The notes under the pieces are model-generated. The model ran no database searches, had not been told where the DNA came from, and worked only from the letters and a program-made list of their open reading frames with translations. From Telopea speciosissima (Eukaryota > Streptophyta > Magnoliopsida > Proteales > Proteaceae), in contig NC_057919.1 in the NCBI RefSeq assembly GCF_018873765.1, positions 70,054,984-70,118,983 of the forward strand: 64,000 nt of DNA, read 5' to 3'. The translations under genes were made by a program, and so were the position numbers. This document shows positions 1 to 12,395 of this stretch, piece by piece (within the stretch, counting starts at the first letter, position 1; every line of letters begins with the position of its first letter).

Positions 1-1013
1 ATCTTTTTTGTGTGATTCCCTCTTGTGGTGTGCAGCCACCCAAAGCAGTATCTCTTATGGCTTAAAACCACTTTTGGATTGATTTCTACTATTTTCTACC
101 TTCGATTCATGGCTTATTGGAGTACTACAATAAGCACCTTGGTTGTGTTTAGGGAAGGTGCTACAAGTGAAACATTAGACTGCTGAGATGAGGCAAGCGC
201 TGCAACTGAGGTTCCAGGCGCATAAGGAGCATACTTCAGTAAACACCTAGAATTGTTTTAGAAGCATTTAAATTCCCTTCCCTTTATGAGGGTTACAAGA
301 AAGGAAGACTAAAGACTTTATCTGACTGGAATACTGGAGCTCTACGTTCATGGAATTCAGAACAGAACTACCATTCTCTTAAGAAAGCAGGAGTAAATAT
401 TAGTATTACTATCAATTTCCAATTTACGTTTTACTCTCTTTGCTAACACAGCTATTGCAACTACTACCCATATAATTGCTTACTATGCTGCATTGCATAT
501 ATCAATAGATAGCAGGCACCGTTACCTCAACTGACCTCATTCAAGAATTTTTATGAACACCTCAAGCTCCAACAAATAAACTTTGTTTTTGCAGCACCTA
601 CTTTAATTTGTGGAGAAAGTATGGATTAAACTGGTGCACACTAAGATGATATGTGCAATCAATAGGAGTAGATTACTCTTTTTTCTTCTTATGTTTTAGG
701 AGAGATATACCATGTAATTCATATCATTCCCCCTTTATAGGGCTCCAAAATAACAAGCCAACTGGTGAGTGGTGAATATATTTTCTGTCAAACAAAATAA
801 CTAATGCCTCATTGAACCAATCACATCCTGCATTTGTGATCAGACCATCCTGGAGTTCAGAAATGTATAAAATGCCACTACAGTTTGGGTCATTTTGTTT
901 TTCTTTTGCTCTAGCAAATATCTACTTAGAAGTATGCTCCTAGAATAAACCTGATGCCTTCCAATATGATAAATGTAAGCATCGTTAACTATATTTAGGA
1001 CATAAGAACATAC
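1..1013 (-). other. Intron sequence of the actin-capping gene, no exon seen
   Basis: This stretch lies downstream of the fourth recognised exon of the minus-strand actin-capping gene, so it should be intron. I searched the minus strand for the next conserved block of the family (the segment after the EEFR motif) and did not find it. The remaining exons are inferred to lie beyond the left edge. Confidence 0.5.
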
Positions 1014-3328
1014 CGAAACTCTTCAATATAGACGGATGGGAGCTCCTCATCAGTAGCATGTCTTACATTTATACAAGTCTGAAACAATAGTGTAATGGAG
1101 AAAGGAAGGTAAAAAGAACCTTGTCAGTAAATGCACATTTTCGTCCATAAGGGTAAAAATCAAAACCATCTGAAATCTTGCAAAGGAGTAGGGAAAATAA
1201 AATAAGAACCAAAGATCATATCATTGGGCATTGCAGCTGTCTCTAAATTCTGACGTCAATTATATATAGAAGTCCAATTTTGTATTTGGGACTCCATCCC
1301 CTTTTCCCCTCATGATAAATTTATATTTATATTTTAAAAGAATGACCTATCTCCTTCCTAAAAGTCCTTTCAATGAGTTTCAACAAGGAACAGTTTAGCA
1401 TAATATACACCACATACAACCAGAGACCTACAAAACCACAAAATGAGCCCTCATACAGATCATGCTGTCTGCTACCTTCCTGGCAAATCTTTCTCAAGGC
1501 CAATCCCAATCTGGATCAGATTGGGTCAATCTGAATTCAATCGTAAACCTTGCTAGAGACAAATAAAACATAGTAGTGGTCAGTCTTCAGATGGGTAATG
1601 TCTTGGGTATGGGTCAACAGGACTGCTAGAACAGTTTTGGGGCGTTTTTTACATGCCACATGTCTCATGATAAGATGATCAAGATTCAAGACCCATAATT
1701 AGATGGGCCACCCTTTTTTTTTTAATTTTTGTAAAAGATCGTAGAAAATATATTAAAAAAATAAAAAAGAGAGGATACAGAATTAACGTCAAGGCATTAC
1801 CCGGACAAATACAGAATAACACCAGGATTAGGAAAAAGCTCACCTTCGGCAATGCCATCAGCAGGAAAAACCCAACCTCCAGAAAGATACACAAATACAC
1901 AATTACCTAGAGAAGCAATGTCTAGGTCTGCACATAGCATCCCTCAAAATTTCATCTTGAATATAAGGGGAAAATCGAGCATACTGTTAAATAGCCCACT
2001 TTTGGCTCCCTCCTTAGCCAGAAAGTCTGCTAAGGGTTAACTTCTCTAAAGCAGTGAGAAATCTTCCACACAATAGATGCTTTTTACTGTACAAATAAAT
2101 AAAAAATATAACAGAAAAGAACCTAATATATTTTCCTATATCCATTTGAACTTCACTAGAAATTTCATTATATCTTCAAAAAAGCTTAAAAAGAAGGGCG
2201 GGGGACCAGACAGTTAAAAAATCTTCTGAGCTAATCCCTTTTGTATGCAATCATTGAGGTGGGAATAACCCAGAGGTGCTAGTCCTCTGATATGAGATAC
2301 AGGGTGAGCCATAAGAGGCCCAAACCAATCAATGGTCCTGCAGCCTAACCTGATATAATCCCTCTCAAATAAAGCAAAAGAATTACTTGTTTGATGTGGT
2401 CGACCATGGCAACTTGGGCAGTTCTAGGATCAAGATATTCATTATCACTGAGTTCACCAAATGATGTAACAAGCACCTGAAAAACACACGATAACATAGC
2501 AAAATGAGAAACATTTAAGAAACAGTACAGTTTAGCAGTGTGCAGTTAAAATATGCATGTTCTATAATAAACAGAATCAAATAGCTAATAGCCAATATTC
2601 AAGTGATGAAACAACACCGGCTGTGACCAGTGAAACCCACTTTGATTCTACGTGTTATAATTAAGCACCTCAATAGCTAATATTCCAGTGATGACTGTTG
2701 ATTCCTTGAATTATGCTCATCAGTCATCTTCTCCAAGGGACAGCAATTGAGACAGCCAGACAACTGTCTTCTCCCTCATTTGATTAATGTGTTGAATGAT
2801 TCAGGGCTGCCTAAATGCCTTCAGTGAGATGAGTTCAAGAAATCTATGGTAGGGCTCTATTACAAATGTCTGGGACTATTTACTTTCATTGTGATTCAGC
2901 GCCCACAATAATTACACTAAACCGTCAAAGAAAAAGTAATTACAAAGGCCAAAATGAGAGACGTAGCTGAAGTGAAATGGATCCAAATCGATCTGGGAAA
3001 TGGGAGTGAATTTTGGGACTTACCTCTCCGCTTCTGTTAGACATTTCAAGGGATATCAAATGTGCTTTGTTATAAAGAGGAAATGCTTCCGAAACAGCCA
3101 TTTTATAGACATTTTCGTCCTTTAAAATGGATCTAATATCTGCAAAACCAAACCCCAATTAAAAAGCCATTTTTTGGGCGGTTGAAATTGATGAACTTAA
3201 AGAGAAGGTTAGGGACACAAACCTTTGGCGACGTATTGGATCTCTCCGGCGGGAGAGTTTACGAGGAACCATTTGGCGATCTCTTTCTTCTGCTTCTCGC
3301 TTAGCTCTTGAGATTCTTCGTCGGCCAT
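1014..3328 (-). CDS. CPA: F-actin-capping protein subunit alpha, 5' four exons (partial)
   Basis: Exons read on the minus strand are 3223-3328, 3024-3139, 2387-2476 and 1014-1078, all with GT-AG introns and compatible phases, giving the first 125 residues or so. The ATG at 3328 opens MADEESQELSEKQKKEIAKW, followed by a FLVNSPAGEIQYVAK block. Exon 3 carries DNEYLDPRTAQVAMVDHIKQ and exon 4 carries ATDEELPSVYIEEFR. These blocks match plant capping-protein alpha in order and spacing. The family protein pairs with a beta subunit and caps actin filament barbed ends in the cytoplasm. The usual length is about 300 residues, so more than half of the protein lies left of the window. Nothing seen suggests a broken gene. 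The identification rests on remembered family sequence and is strong. Confidence 0.93.
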
Positions 3329-3619
3329 GTCTGGGGATATAGCAGAGAGGTGACTTCGACGCCCGCCCTTACTAATAAATTGTGGCGGGAGAGGGATAGG
3401 GAAACAGAAGGTGTTTTCCTCAATTATTACGCACAGCGCATGTGAGGGAAATTTGATATTTTAAAAGTTACGAGCGGGTCTAGTGAAAATTGGGAATTGA
3501 AAGTTGAAATACAATGTCTCCTTTCCTCTTTTTTTTTTTTTTTTTTTAGTTTTTGTTGTTGTTGTTGTTGTTCTTTTAACCCTTAAAAAAGAAAATGATA
3601 CGGTAGAGTCCAGCCTCAA
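3329..3619 (-). promoter_or_regulatory. Presumed promoter and 5' leader of the capping-protein gene
   Basis: This is the DNA directly upstream of the ATG at 3328. It holds a run of T near 3532-3547 and a short GTT microsatellite near 3554-3572. A mobile element starts at about 3620, leaving roughly 290 bp of likely original proximal promoter. No TATA box was recognised with confidence. Confidence 0.35.
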
Positions 3620-4143
3620 AAAGGGTGTCAATGTAATTAAAAAAAAACCGGTTCGATTCAGGATACAATAATTACAAACCGATATCAAATCGAAATTTGA
3701 ATCAGTTCATTTTATTCTGGCTCAATGATTTGGTTTAACTTATTTGGTTTTGTTCTCTCAGTCTCGTATTACCCTTTAAGAAGCAAGGCACGAGGAAACA
3801 AGCAAAAGTGCACATATGAAAAGTGAGGTGAGTCAGTAATTTGAAGATGAGAGTAGAAGAGACGAAATGAAAGTTGAAATCTTAAAAGTCATGTTTTAAT
3901 CTTTTAGGGTTTAGTATGGTTTAGGTTTAGTTTATACAGATTACACTTCATTTGATTCGGTTTGATTCAATTTAAAGGGTCAGTTTTTACTTTTTAGCCT
4001 AAACTGAATTAAGCTTTAACCAAACGAAATTTCAACTTTCAAATACAAAAAAGCAAAACTGAAACTTTTTTTTTTTTTTCCCCCGGTTTGTTTCGTTTAG
4101 TTTTAAGCAATGGTTTGGTTTTGGTTTTAAATTGACACGCTTG
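3620..4143. mobile_element. Degenerate hAT-like MITE of the GGGTGTCAA family
   Basis: The left end reads AAAGGGTGTCAATG; the right end, reverse complemented, reads CAAGCGTGTCAATT. The flanks AGCCTCAA (3612-3619) and AGCCTAAT (4144-4151) agree at six of eight bases. The interior is rich in repeated GGTTT and TTCGGTTT-like words, as in the better copies at 38811 and 52180. The ends are diverged, so this is an old copy or a looser match. Confidence 0.5.
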
Positions 4144-4151
4144 AGCCTAAT

Positions 4152-5044
4152 GTAGTCTTGTGTTTTCCTTTTTCCCCTTTGCAAGTGTTTGACATTTTGA
4201 TATTTTCGTAGAGAATTCTTACCGGAATGGGTCAAGTTATTTTAACTCTCTGTTTGTGATCAAGAAGGTTAAGAACTAACTACACTTTAGAGGGACTAGA
4301 TATGAAGATTTGTAAGGACCCCTAAACCCTCCTTGAATTATGGTAACAATCTTAGTTTAATGAGTAGTTTGGGAAATTCTTATTAAGCCCTGCTCCAACT
4401 CTTGCACCTCCATCGTTTGTGCTCGATCAATTAACTTGAACCACACCTGTATTCTATCACTCTGGTCTCATCAATTGCAAGTTCTTGGTTCCCTAGGCAG
4501 CTCCCACCGCCAGCACTATCCTAGTTCTTCCACGGCTCATCTCTCTCTGGTTTAGAATCACATCCTCTGGTTTCTCCATCAACAAGTCACCCTTTGTTGG
4601 AAAATAAAATTGAGGTTATATAACTTATCTCAACTATTGAACCCTTGAATGAAGTAACCACGTATAGTAAGAGAGTTTGATACACAAACAAGATCACAAA
4701 CAACACTTGGTGAGGCTGAGTAGTGCCACCGGTTATTCTCATTAAGATCGCAATTGGTAGTCGCCCCCAATGGTGTAATACAGGTTCTAGCGAATCGACC
4801 GCCAATATAAAACAGCCCCTTAGGCTTTCCAGTAATTGTTGCACTCACTTACTGGACCACGTCGGGATACTCTCAAGTTGTGCTCAATCAACCAGACAAT
4901 GGAACAAAGGAACTCTCAAAAATAGTATGCGCTGCAATGGGTCAAAACCAAAGAGATAAAGCAAGGAGTGAGAGATATTTTTTGAACATTTAGAATTGAT
5001 GCTTAGGTGTTTAGGACATCCTTTATTTACAAAAGAGAGAACCC
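4152..5044. other. Intergenic DNA, no gene seen
   Basis: I see no conserved peptide, long open frame or clear repeat boundary here. It lies between two hAT-like MITEs. Confidence 0.4.
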
Positions 5045-5052
5045 CTTGGAAG

Positions 5053-5322
5053 TAGGGCTGTAAACGGATCGGATTCGGCTCGGATAGTGTTATATCCGCA
5101 TCCGCATCCGATTAGCTATCGGACGGATTTGGATAGTGCTAAACGGATACGGACACAAATACGGATCGGATATTTTATCCGTTTACATGTAAATATAGCC
5201 TTTCGGATAGCTATAATCTATCCGTATCCGCATCCGTTTAGCTTTTGGACGGATTCGGATAGTACTAAACGGATACGGACACGGATACGGAAACGGATTT
5301 CGGCTATTCAATTACACCCCTA
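5053..5322. mobile_element. hAT-like MITE, TAGGGGTGTCAA family
   Basis: The ends TAGGGCTGTAAACGG and ATTACACCCCTA are imperfect inverted repeats. They are flanked by a perfect 8-bp target duplication, CTTGGAAG at 5045-5052 and 5323-5330. The 270-bp interior has no coding capacity and is built of repeated CGGATACGG-like words on both strands. The copy at 30183 has the same interior type. Confidence 0.88.
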
Positions 5323-5330
5323 CTTGGAAG

Positions 5331-5844
5331 CACCTACCTGAAGAGGCCTATACGAGGTGTTTCTCAAAGAGAAGACACAAAAAACAATTCATTACTGACA
5401 CTCGATGAAGCATTGCCGGCAGTGTCAAACAAAATTGGATCCTAACTAACCCTGATACTCAAAGTACTTTGGCCGGTGCTCAACAAGCAATATCCGACGC
5501 TAGGAAAACTCTATCTGGCATCGACAAAGAGAAAACCAAAACAAGTTTGATCTAGAGCAAATAAGGAGCTTCACACACACAAGGCCATGGCTTACCATAC
5601 CATAACCCGACCCAGCTTAGCACGCATAGTGAAAACAAACCTCTTTCCTTTCTCTTCAAGGAACCTTACCCTTGTGGTTTCCATGATACTATATCAACTA
5701 TTCATTTCTCTCTTTCACAAACAATGTGGGACTAAACATTTCTCATTCCTTTGCTCTCCAAAAGCAAACATCAGGAAGGTCATGGGTTCAAACCTTGTGG
5801 GAGGCAAAAATAAGGAAAACACAAAAGAAGTATTTTGAAACTAA
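5331..5844. other. Intergenic DNA, no gene seen
   Basis: Open frames in this stretch are short and show no family motif. Nothing else was recognised. Confidence 0.35.
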
Positions 5845-5853
5845 TTTTAATTA

Positions 5854-6940
5854 GGGAAAGTAGGGGTGTCAATGCTAGGCCTGCACCGGCAGACCCGACC
5901 CCACCCGACAGTATAAAGATCCAACCGAACCGACCCGAATAATAAACGTGTCGGGCTTTAGCCCGATCCGTTTATAAATGGACGGTCCCAGTGCTGGAGG
6001 TGACACCGTCGGGTGCCCCAACCAAGCCCGACCTCTTTGCCCCGTTTAAGCCCGACCCTCTAAGCCCGATGTATATTACCTATTCTACCCCCAAGCCCAA
6101 GGCACGGCCATGTCTAAAGTCTAAACGGCCAAAAGGCCCAACTAACTAAGTAACCATTAACCATTTAACCCTAATTAACCTTCCAAATTCCACCTTTTTT
6201 TTGCTTTTTTCTATTCAGTCTCGACTATCTCGCAAAGTCAAGATTTAAGTCTTTGTGTCTCACACGGCAACCCTACTTAACCTTTCAAATTCCAGCTTAT
6301 TTTTAGTTATTTTTCTATTCAGTATTTCAATCTCTTAAAGTCAAGTTTCAGTCTTTGAGTCTCACACGACAAAGGGAGAGAAGAAGAAGAAGAAAGAAGA
6401 AGAGAAAGGTAACGTAATAATGAATCTATTATTTTTTTTATGAAGAATCTATTATTTTATAAGCAATGGGCAAAGGACCATGGTTTGAAATTGAAAAATT
6501 CTGCTCACACCATTTAATGCCCGTTTAGAGTTAAATAGGCCATTAGCCCGACCGAGGCCCGTTTAAGACCCGTTTACCTTGAATAAAGTTGCCCTAATTA
6601 TAGATCGAACACCAACCGATCGAAATTAAACAGTACCATGTCCGCCCAATGCAAGCCCGAACACCTTAACAGTCGGACACGGTGCAGCCTATAAAATTGG
6701 TGAGGCTCGTCTAGGCCCGACCAAAGCCGACCGAACCCGACCGGTTGACATCCCTAAGGGAAAGAGAATGCTACATGATTGCATGTGGCCCTTGCACCTT
6801 GACACAGGGCCACATGAAATGACTACCACGTCCTAAGAAATTTCCACCTTTCCATGGGAGCACAATGGTCATTTCGTGCAGCCCTGTGTCTAGGCATAGG
6901 GGCCGTGCGTCGCACGTAACCAAGTAGCGTTCTTTCTCCC
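5854..6940. mobile_element. Mutator-type MITE split by a hAT MITE
   Basis: The outer ends GGGAAAG and CTTTCTCCC are inverted, and the inverted homology continues inward (ATGCTACATG... against ACGCTACTTG..., then ACACAGGGC on both arms). The flanks are a perfect 9-bp duplication, TTTTAATTA at 5845-5853 and 6941-6949. A hAT-like MITE at 5861-6756 sits seven bases inside the left end. Without that insertion the element would be about 180 bp. Confidence 0.75.
5861..6756. mobile_element. hAT-like MITE, TAGGGGTGTCAA family, nested
   Basis: The ends TAGGGGTGTCAATG and GGTTGACATCCCTA are inverted repeats. They are flanked by a perfect 8-bp duplication, AGGGAAAG at 5853-5860 and 6757-6764. The 896-bp interior is GC-rich near both ends (repeated CCCGACC words) and AT-rich in the middle. 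No open frame of interest was seen. It inserted into the Mutator-type element 5854-6940. Confidence 0.9.
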
Positions 6941-6949
6941 TTTTAATTA

Positions 6950-7664
6950 TTTGAAATTCATTTAATACTATTACAGAATTGAATTTGTCTACATTGTTCC
7001 ACCTTATACATTTATATTGCATAAAAATACACAAATTTATATGTAGATCATTTCTTGTAAAAATATATTGAAATACATAGATTTGCAGTTCCTATCGTGG
7101 TATCAGAGCTTTAAGCCCTTAACCACAGTAGTTTTCTTTGTCCCGCTTGTACAAGCTTTAAGCTCTTAAGATTGGGCTTGCTTTTATGGATCTCTATTGT
7201 CTTCGTCTTTTTTGATTTTGCGAACCTCGCCTACTAGCAACAAAATGGTCACCCATAACATTCGTTACACTTCTTCAACCAACGAAAAGTCTTTGATCAA
7301 TTGGAGTCCAACACCTAACTAATGCAAGCATCCAGCCGCTGCAATATTTGAGTTTTACATCAGTCTTTGTCATCGCAACCCATCTACCCCCATTGAAACC
7401 TCAACCCATAAATCTATCCACAATTGCTAAGTAAACCTCCTTCGTGACCATGGGGATCTGGATCTTTGGGAATAACAGTTGGAGAACTTACCACTAGGTC
7501 GAGTGTGGCACCTCCAAGTGGATGGTTATTATCATTTAAATGTCTGGTTCACCAGCTTCGAAAATAAAATTCCAAATAATCATTTGCCAATTTTTTTATC
7601 TTTGTTATGTAAAATTGGCCTTATACTACATCAACATATATTACAAATTATAATAAGGCGTAGG
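6950..7664 (+). mobile_element. Fragment of an LTR retrotransposon with a primer-binding site
   Basis: TGGTATCAGAGC at 7098-7109 is the standard primer-binding site complementary to initiator methionine tRNA. This predicts that an LTR ends just before it and that the element is read on the plus strand. Downstream is a weak gag-like stretch starting near ATGGTCACC at about 7244, broken within 30 codons. No polymerase domain or second LTR was found, and both boundaries are uncertain. The hAT element at 7673 follows directly. Confidence 0.45.
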
Positions 7665-8085
7665 GGGAAGAGCATAGTTCAAAATTTCTCAAAATCTCGA
7701 TCGAGATTTCGAAAATTTTGGATATTTCGACCTCCTCGAAACGAAATTCCACATCGAATAAAAAAAGCACAAAAATTCGATCGAAATTCTCAAAGTTTTG
7801 AGATATTTCAAGACTTTTTCAACATATCGCGAGATTTTGAATTTATCGAGAAATTGCTTTAAGCTCTGGTTTTGCACTTTTGTTTGGTTTTTTAAGGTTT
7901 TTGCTCATTTCTTCTCCATTCTTCCACTTCCCATTTGAATTTTTGCCTCATCTACGCCGAAATCACTTGGAAAACAAACTTCTTAGCACATTTGTGAAGC
8001 CTTTTCACAATTTCAGGTAAAATCATATTCTCAAAATTGATTATTTTTAGGGAAATGCATGATTAACATGTTTGTTTGTGATGAA

Positions 8086-8297
8086 ATAAATATATGTTAG
8101 ACACCAGAAGCCGATCTACGACTTCACGGTGTCAAATTTTTTTTTGATATATATATTATTTATTTATTTTTCTGTTTAAAAAATTGAATTTATTTACAAC
8201 AAAAATAAAAAAATAATAGGGGTTATGTATATTGTATGGTGATAAATTAAATATATGTTAGACACCATTGGCCAATCTACAGCCTCATAGTGTCAAA
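8086..8297. repeat. Direct duplication in the hAT 5' region, first pair
   Basis: The segment around ATATATGTTAGACACCA followed by an A/T-rich tract occurs near 8090-8135 and again near 8245-8297, with a few differences. Both copies contain a short arm pair (GACACC and GGTGTC-like) around the centre. They lie between the left end and the transposase start. Confidence 0.6.
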
Positions 8298-8437
8298 AAT
8301 ATTTTTCTGTCAATAATTAATTATTTTAATTTTCAAAAATTATAAAAATATTTAGAAAATTCAAAAAAATAGCAAAAAATATGAGGTTTTTGTTTCAAAA
8401 TTACTGAAAAATATCAAAGTAAATTGTACAAACTTCT

Positions 8438-8690
8438 TATTTGCTGCCCATTTACATATCTTTTCAATTTTGTTGTGCTAGGCTACTAATTATTTGAAAA
8501 ATATTTTAAAAAAATATTTTTAAATATGAGGGTTAGGGGAAAAAATACAAAATAGCTATAAGTAAATTCTACATGTTGTTTTATTGCTGCCCATTTGCAT
8601 AAAATTTTGATTTTATTGTGCTAGGCTAATATTTATGTGAAAAATATTTTTAAAAATGAGAAAAATATGAGGGTTAGGGAAAAAAATACT
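8438..8690. repeat. Direct duplication in the hAT 5' region, second pair
   Basis: A block containing GCTGCCCATTT, then TTGTGCTAGGCTA, then ATGAGGGTTAGGG occurs near 8440-8540 and again near 8580-8680. The two copies are roughly 140 bp apart. Together with the first pair, the 1.15-kb leader looks like a set of paired repeats. Confidence 0.6.
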
Positions 8691-8824
8691 AAATAGTTAT
8701 ATATTTATATACTTGTGTTAGTGCTCTTAAATCTTAATTCTTAAACATTTAAACTAAAAGAATTGATGTGCTTCAGTGATTAATGAATTATCTTTTATTC
8801 ATGCAACAGTAAACTAGTCCGATT

Positions 8825-11800
8825 ATGACGGACCGTGGTAAACGACAGAGCCAGAGGCAAGAGGGGCAGAGGCAGTCGACCCAGAACCAGGGGGAGGGGA
8901 GCACACCCAGGCGCACTAGGGGTGACATTGCATGATTGCATGGCACTCCAATTGATGGGGATAAAAGAAAATCCCAATGCAATTATTGTCACATGCAATT
9001 TTTGGGAGGTGGTGCCACTAGACTCAAACAACATCTAGCTGGAAATTCTCCTGAAGTGGTTGCATGTCCTTTGGTCCCTGTGGAGGTATCTAGGGCTGTC
9101 ATTGATTACATGAAGGGTGGGAGTAAGAGGAAGGCTCAGAGGGAGAAGGTAGATCTTGAGGAAGCAGTGAAGTGTACAGCGGGAGGCCAATCAGGCCATC
9201 GTGATGATGATGATGATGACAATGATGATGTCTATGTTCCTGATGATATAGAGGCTGAGCAAGAGGCTAGGGATTGGAGACAAGCACAGATGATGAGCAA
9301 AGCCAGTTATCATGAGGATCGGGAGAGACAGAGAGTTGGTGGTAGTGGAGGAGCTGGTACCTCTAGAGCTGGTGCTAGTGGTAGTGGAGGAGGTGGGTTG
9401 CCTAATCCCTTTAGGAGATCACAGAGTACGAGGGCAGCTCCCCCTCCGCCTCCACCACCACGAGATGACCCAACACTTCACCAAGCATCTAGTGTTTATA
9501 GAAAGAAAGGCAACAAACAACCAAAAATCAAGGGAGCATGAAAAAATCTGAAGGGGATGGTGAAGGAATCTATAGCTAAATGGATGTTATACCATACCAT
9601 CTCAGCAAACACAGCACAAGACCCCTTTTATCAGACTATGATAGATTCCATTGCTGAGGCTGGCCCAAGGTATAAGGGGCCCACCCCATATGAGATTATG
9701 AATGTGTATTTCCACCAGCAGAAGAGAGAGCTTGAAGACTACATCAATGAAATGAGGGGGTTGTGGGAGAACTATGGGGTGACCATAATGTGTGATGGTT
9801 GGACTGCTCCTACAAGAAAGTCCATCATCAACTTTATGGTGCATTGTGATGGGAGGACAGTCTTTCTGAAGTCTGTTGATGCATCCAAAGAGAAAAATGA
9901 TGCAAAGTATATCTACAAATTGCTAAAGGAAATGGTAGAAGATGTAGGAGTGGGGAACGTTATCCAAATTGTAACGGACAACGGAAGCAACTACAAGAGT
10001 ACCGGTGAGAGGTTGATGCAAAACAGTAAGTACCAGTTGTTTTGGACTCCATGTGCTGCCCATTGTATAGACCTCATGTTGAAGGACATGGAAAAGATCA
10101 AATTGGTATAACATGTTGTGGAAAAGGCAAGGCAAATGACCAACTTTGTCTACAACCATGGGTTTGCACTAAACCTCTTGAGGGAGAAGTGTGGAGGTGA
10201 CTTAGTGAGGCCAGGCATAACTAGATTCGCCACCAACTACATTGCACTCAAGAGTATAGAGACCAAGAAGTCTGGACTGAGATCAATGCTTGCTTCTGAA
10301 GACTGGTTCAACTGGAATGGGTCTAATACCCATGGTGGTAGGGAAGCACAAGCTACCATTTCATCAGATGACTTTTTATCTAAGTTGCATAAAGTGGTAC
10401 AACTTCTGGACCCAGTGGTTAAGGTTTTGCATATAGTTGATTCTGCTCTCAAGGGACCAACCATGCCACATCTATATGCTGTCATAGACTTGATGAATGA
10501 AGGTGTTTACAATTCAAATCCACGAGGTAGCAAACGCTTTCTCAAAATTATCAAGGAGCGTTGGGAAAATCAACTTATGCATCCACTGCATAAGGCTGGT
10601 GAGTGTACACTCTTTGTTTTTAATGCATTACATCTTTTAAAGTTAATTTGAAGGATATATCACTAACTAGTCAATATGTAATATCAATTTCAGCATATTA
10701 TTTGAACCCCAAGTACCAATACAGTCATAGGCTTGGGTTGAATAATAGTCTTATTGACGTATTCAAAGAAGTAGTTGTCAAGTTGGAGTTGAATAGTAAA
10801 TTACAGGCGATATGCAATAATGAGGTGAGTCTTATAAGTTATAATTCATTTGAAATTACTTAATTCAATACTAAATAGTAATGAGTCATTACTAATTTTA
10901 AATATTTTTCAAATGATTATAGTTGAAGACTTTTAAGGATGCATTGGAAAGTTTTGGAACCGATGCTGCAGAGCAAGGCCGGACATGCGGTGATGCTGGT
11001 ACTCATTAGTCATTACTCAATTCAATATCTTATTCTTTTGAAATAAAGGTGACATGTTTCTTTTGTTGTAATGCAGCTGAATAGTGGGTGTTGTATGGGG
11101 GTTTAGCAAACAATTTAAGAAAAATAGCAATCAAGGTTCTCTCCCAGACATGTTCAGCATCTGGCTGTGAACGAAATTGGAGTACATTTTCTCTCATCCA
11201 CTCCAAGAGGAGAAATAGATTGGGTTCTGAACGTCTCTCTGACTTAGTGTATGCGCATTATAATTTGAGGTTGAAGATACAACACATACGCATAAGACAA
11301 GAGGGTATCATGGAAAATATGGATCTCGCCGACATTTTTCAGGTGGAGTCAGATGATGAAGATCCTATTGTTGATTGGATGAGGGTAAGAGGTGAGCCAG
11401 TGTTAGATCAGCCTGGAGGTAGACCTGACTCCATGATAGCTGAACACATAGAAGCTAATGTGGATGATTTCATGGCTGCAGAGGGTGAGGTACACGCACG
11501 GGATGCGTCACCCATACCTTTCCAGCCTACTGGTGGTGTTGATGGGGAGGATGAAGATTGGTCTATGTCATCCGGTGGAGATGGTGGTGGTGGTCCTGGT
11601 GGAGATGGTGATGATGGAGGTGATGATGAAGGTAATGATGGACGTGATGATGATGGTGATGGTGGTCAAGCATATGAGGGAACTCGAGTCCCTTTTGTGG
11701 TATAAGAGCAGCAAGAGATAATCCGTGCCCCCACACCAGCCACACGGCCCACATCGTCCACCTCGACCTACTCGAGAAAGCAGCGTGGCCAGTCCTGTCC

Positions 11801-12395
11801 TGGTGGTCGTGGTAGTGGTACTACTAGGTAGGCTGAGCTTATGGACATTGATGCCCTATTTGGCTCTATTGGTGGACTGAGTATTGGCGATAGAGACAGT
11901 AGATCGAGTGGGCATTTTCATGCCCCATCTTTTCATGTAGACAGGAGTCCATCTCTAGCACAATCAGAGCATGGTTCATCTCATTCACATCCATATGGCG
12001 AAGGGCATTCTAGGCAGTACCCTTGGGGGCAGCAGCCTATATCTTCTCTATCCATTCCCAGTTTTGAGTATGATTCCCACTCACAGGGATATAGTGGATT
12101 GTCTTTTGTGGATGACTTCTTTTCCTACCCTGGCTACCCAACCCACCAGTCGCAATCGTACAACCCATAAATGCTCCCAGAGCCGTTATATGACTCATAT
12201 CATAGGGGATCAGTGGGTAGTACTTCTTCATAGTTTGGTGACCTATATCCTAGGATAGGTTACCTTCAGCATGTTGATGATGCAGTTTACATGGCCACTG
12301 TGGATGACTACACTCTCTTCTTCTCCCAGACTATGACGTGGCATGCATTGTCCTACAGTCGGAGAGCAATACACGTCGGCTCCAGCGGACCATGA
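8825..12395 (+). pseudogene. hAT transposase, four exons, broken by eight stops
   Basis: The frame opens at ATG 8825. Exons are about 8825-10598, 10694-10824, 10923-10998 and 11077-12395, with GT-AG introns that keep phase. Domains in order: a BED-type zinc finger (CNYC then RLKQH near 8970-9035); an acidic and glycine/proline-rich linker (9200-9470); the DUF659 region with CDGWTAPTRKSIINF, VTDNGSNY and WTPCAAHCIDL (9700-10090); and a hAT dimerisation block with SGCERNWSTF (11150-11290). A long acidic, then histidine/serine/tyrosine-rich tail follows. In-frame stops lie at 8933, 9539, 10109, 11082, 11703, 11829, 12168 and 12231, yet the frame never shifts. Each stop is one C-to-T or G-to-A change from a Trp or Gln codon. 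Confidence 0.9.

Noticed and set aside
5087-5341. Open frame of 84 residues with repeated YPHP
   Set aside because: It is translation of the CGGATACGG repeats in a MITE, flanked by an 8-bp duplication; not a gene.
9602-10485. Minus-strand open frames within the transposase
   Set aside because: They are shadows of the plus-strand DUF659 coding region and have no motif of their own.
11563-11754. Histidine-rich open frame on the minus strand
   Set aside because: It is the complement of the GAT-rich acidic tail of the hAT transposase; composition explains it.
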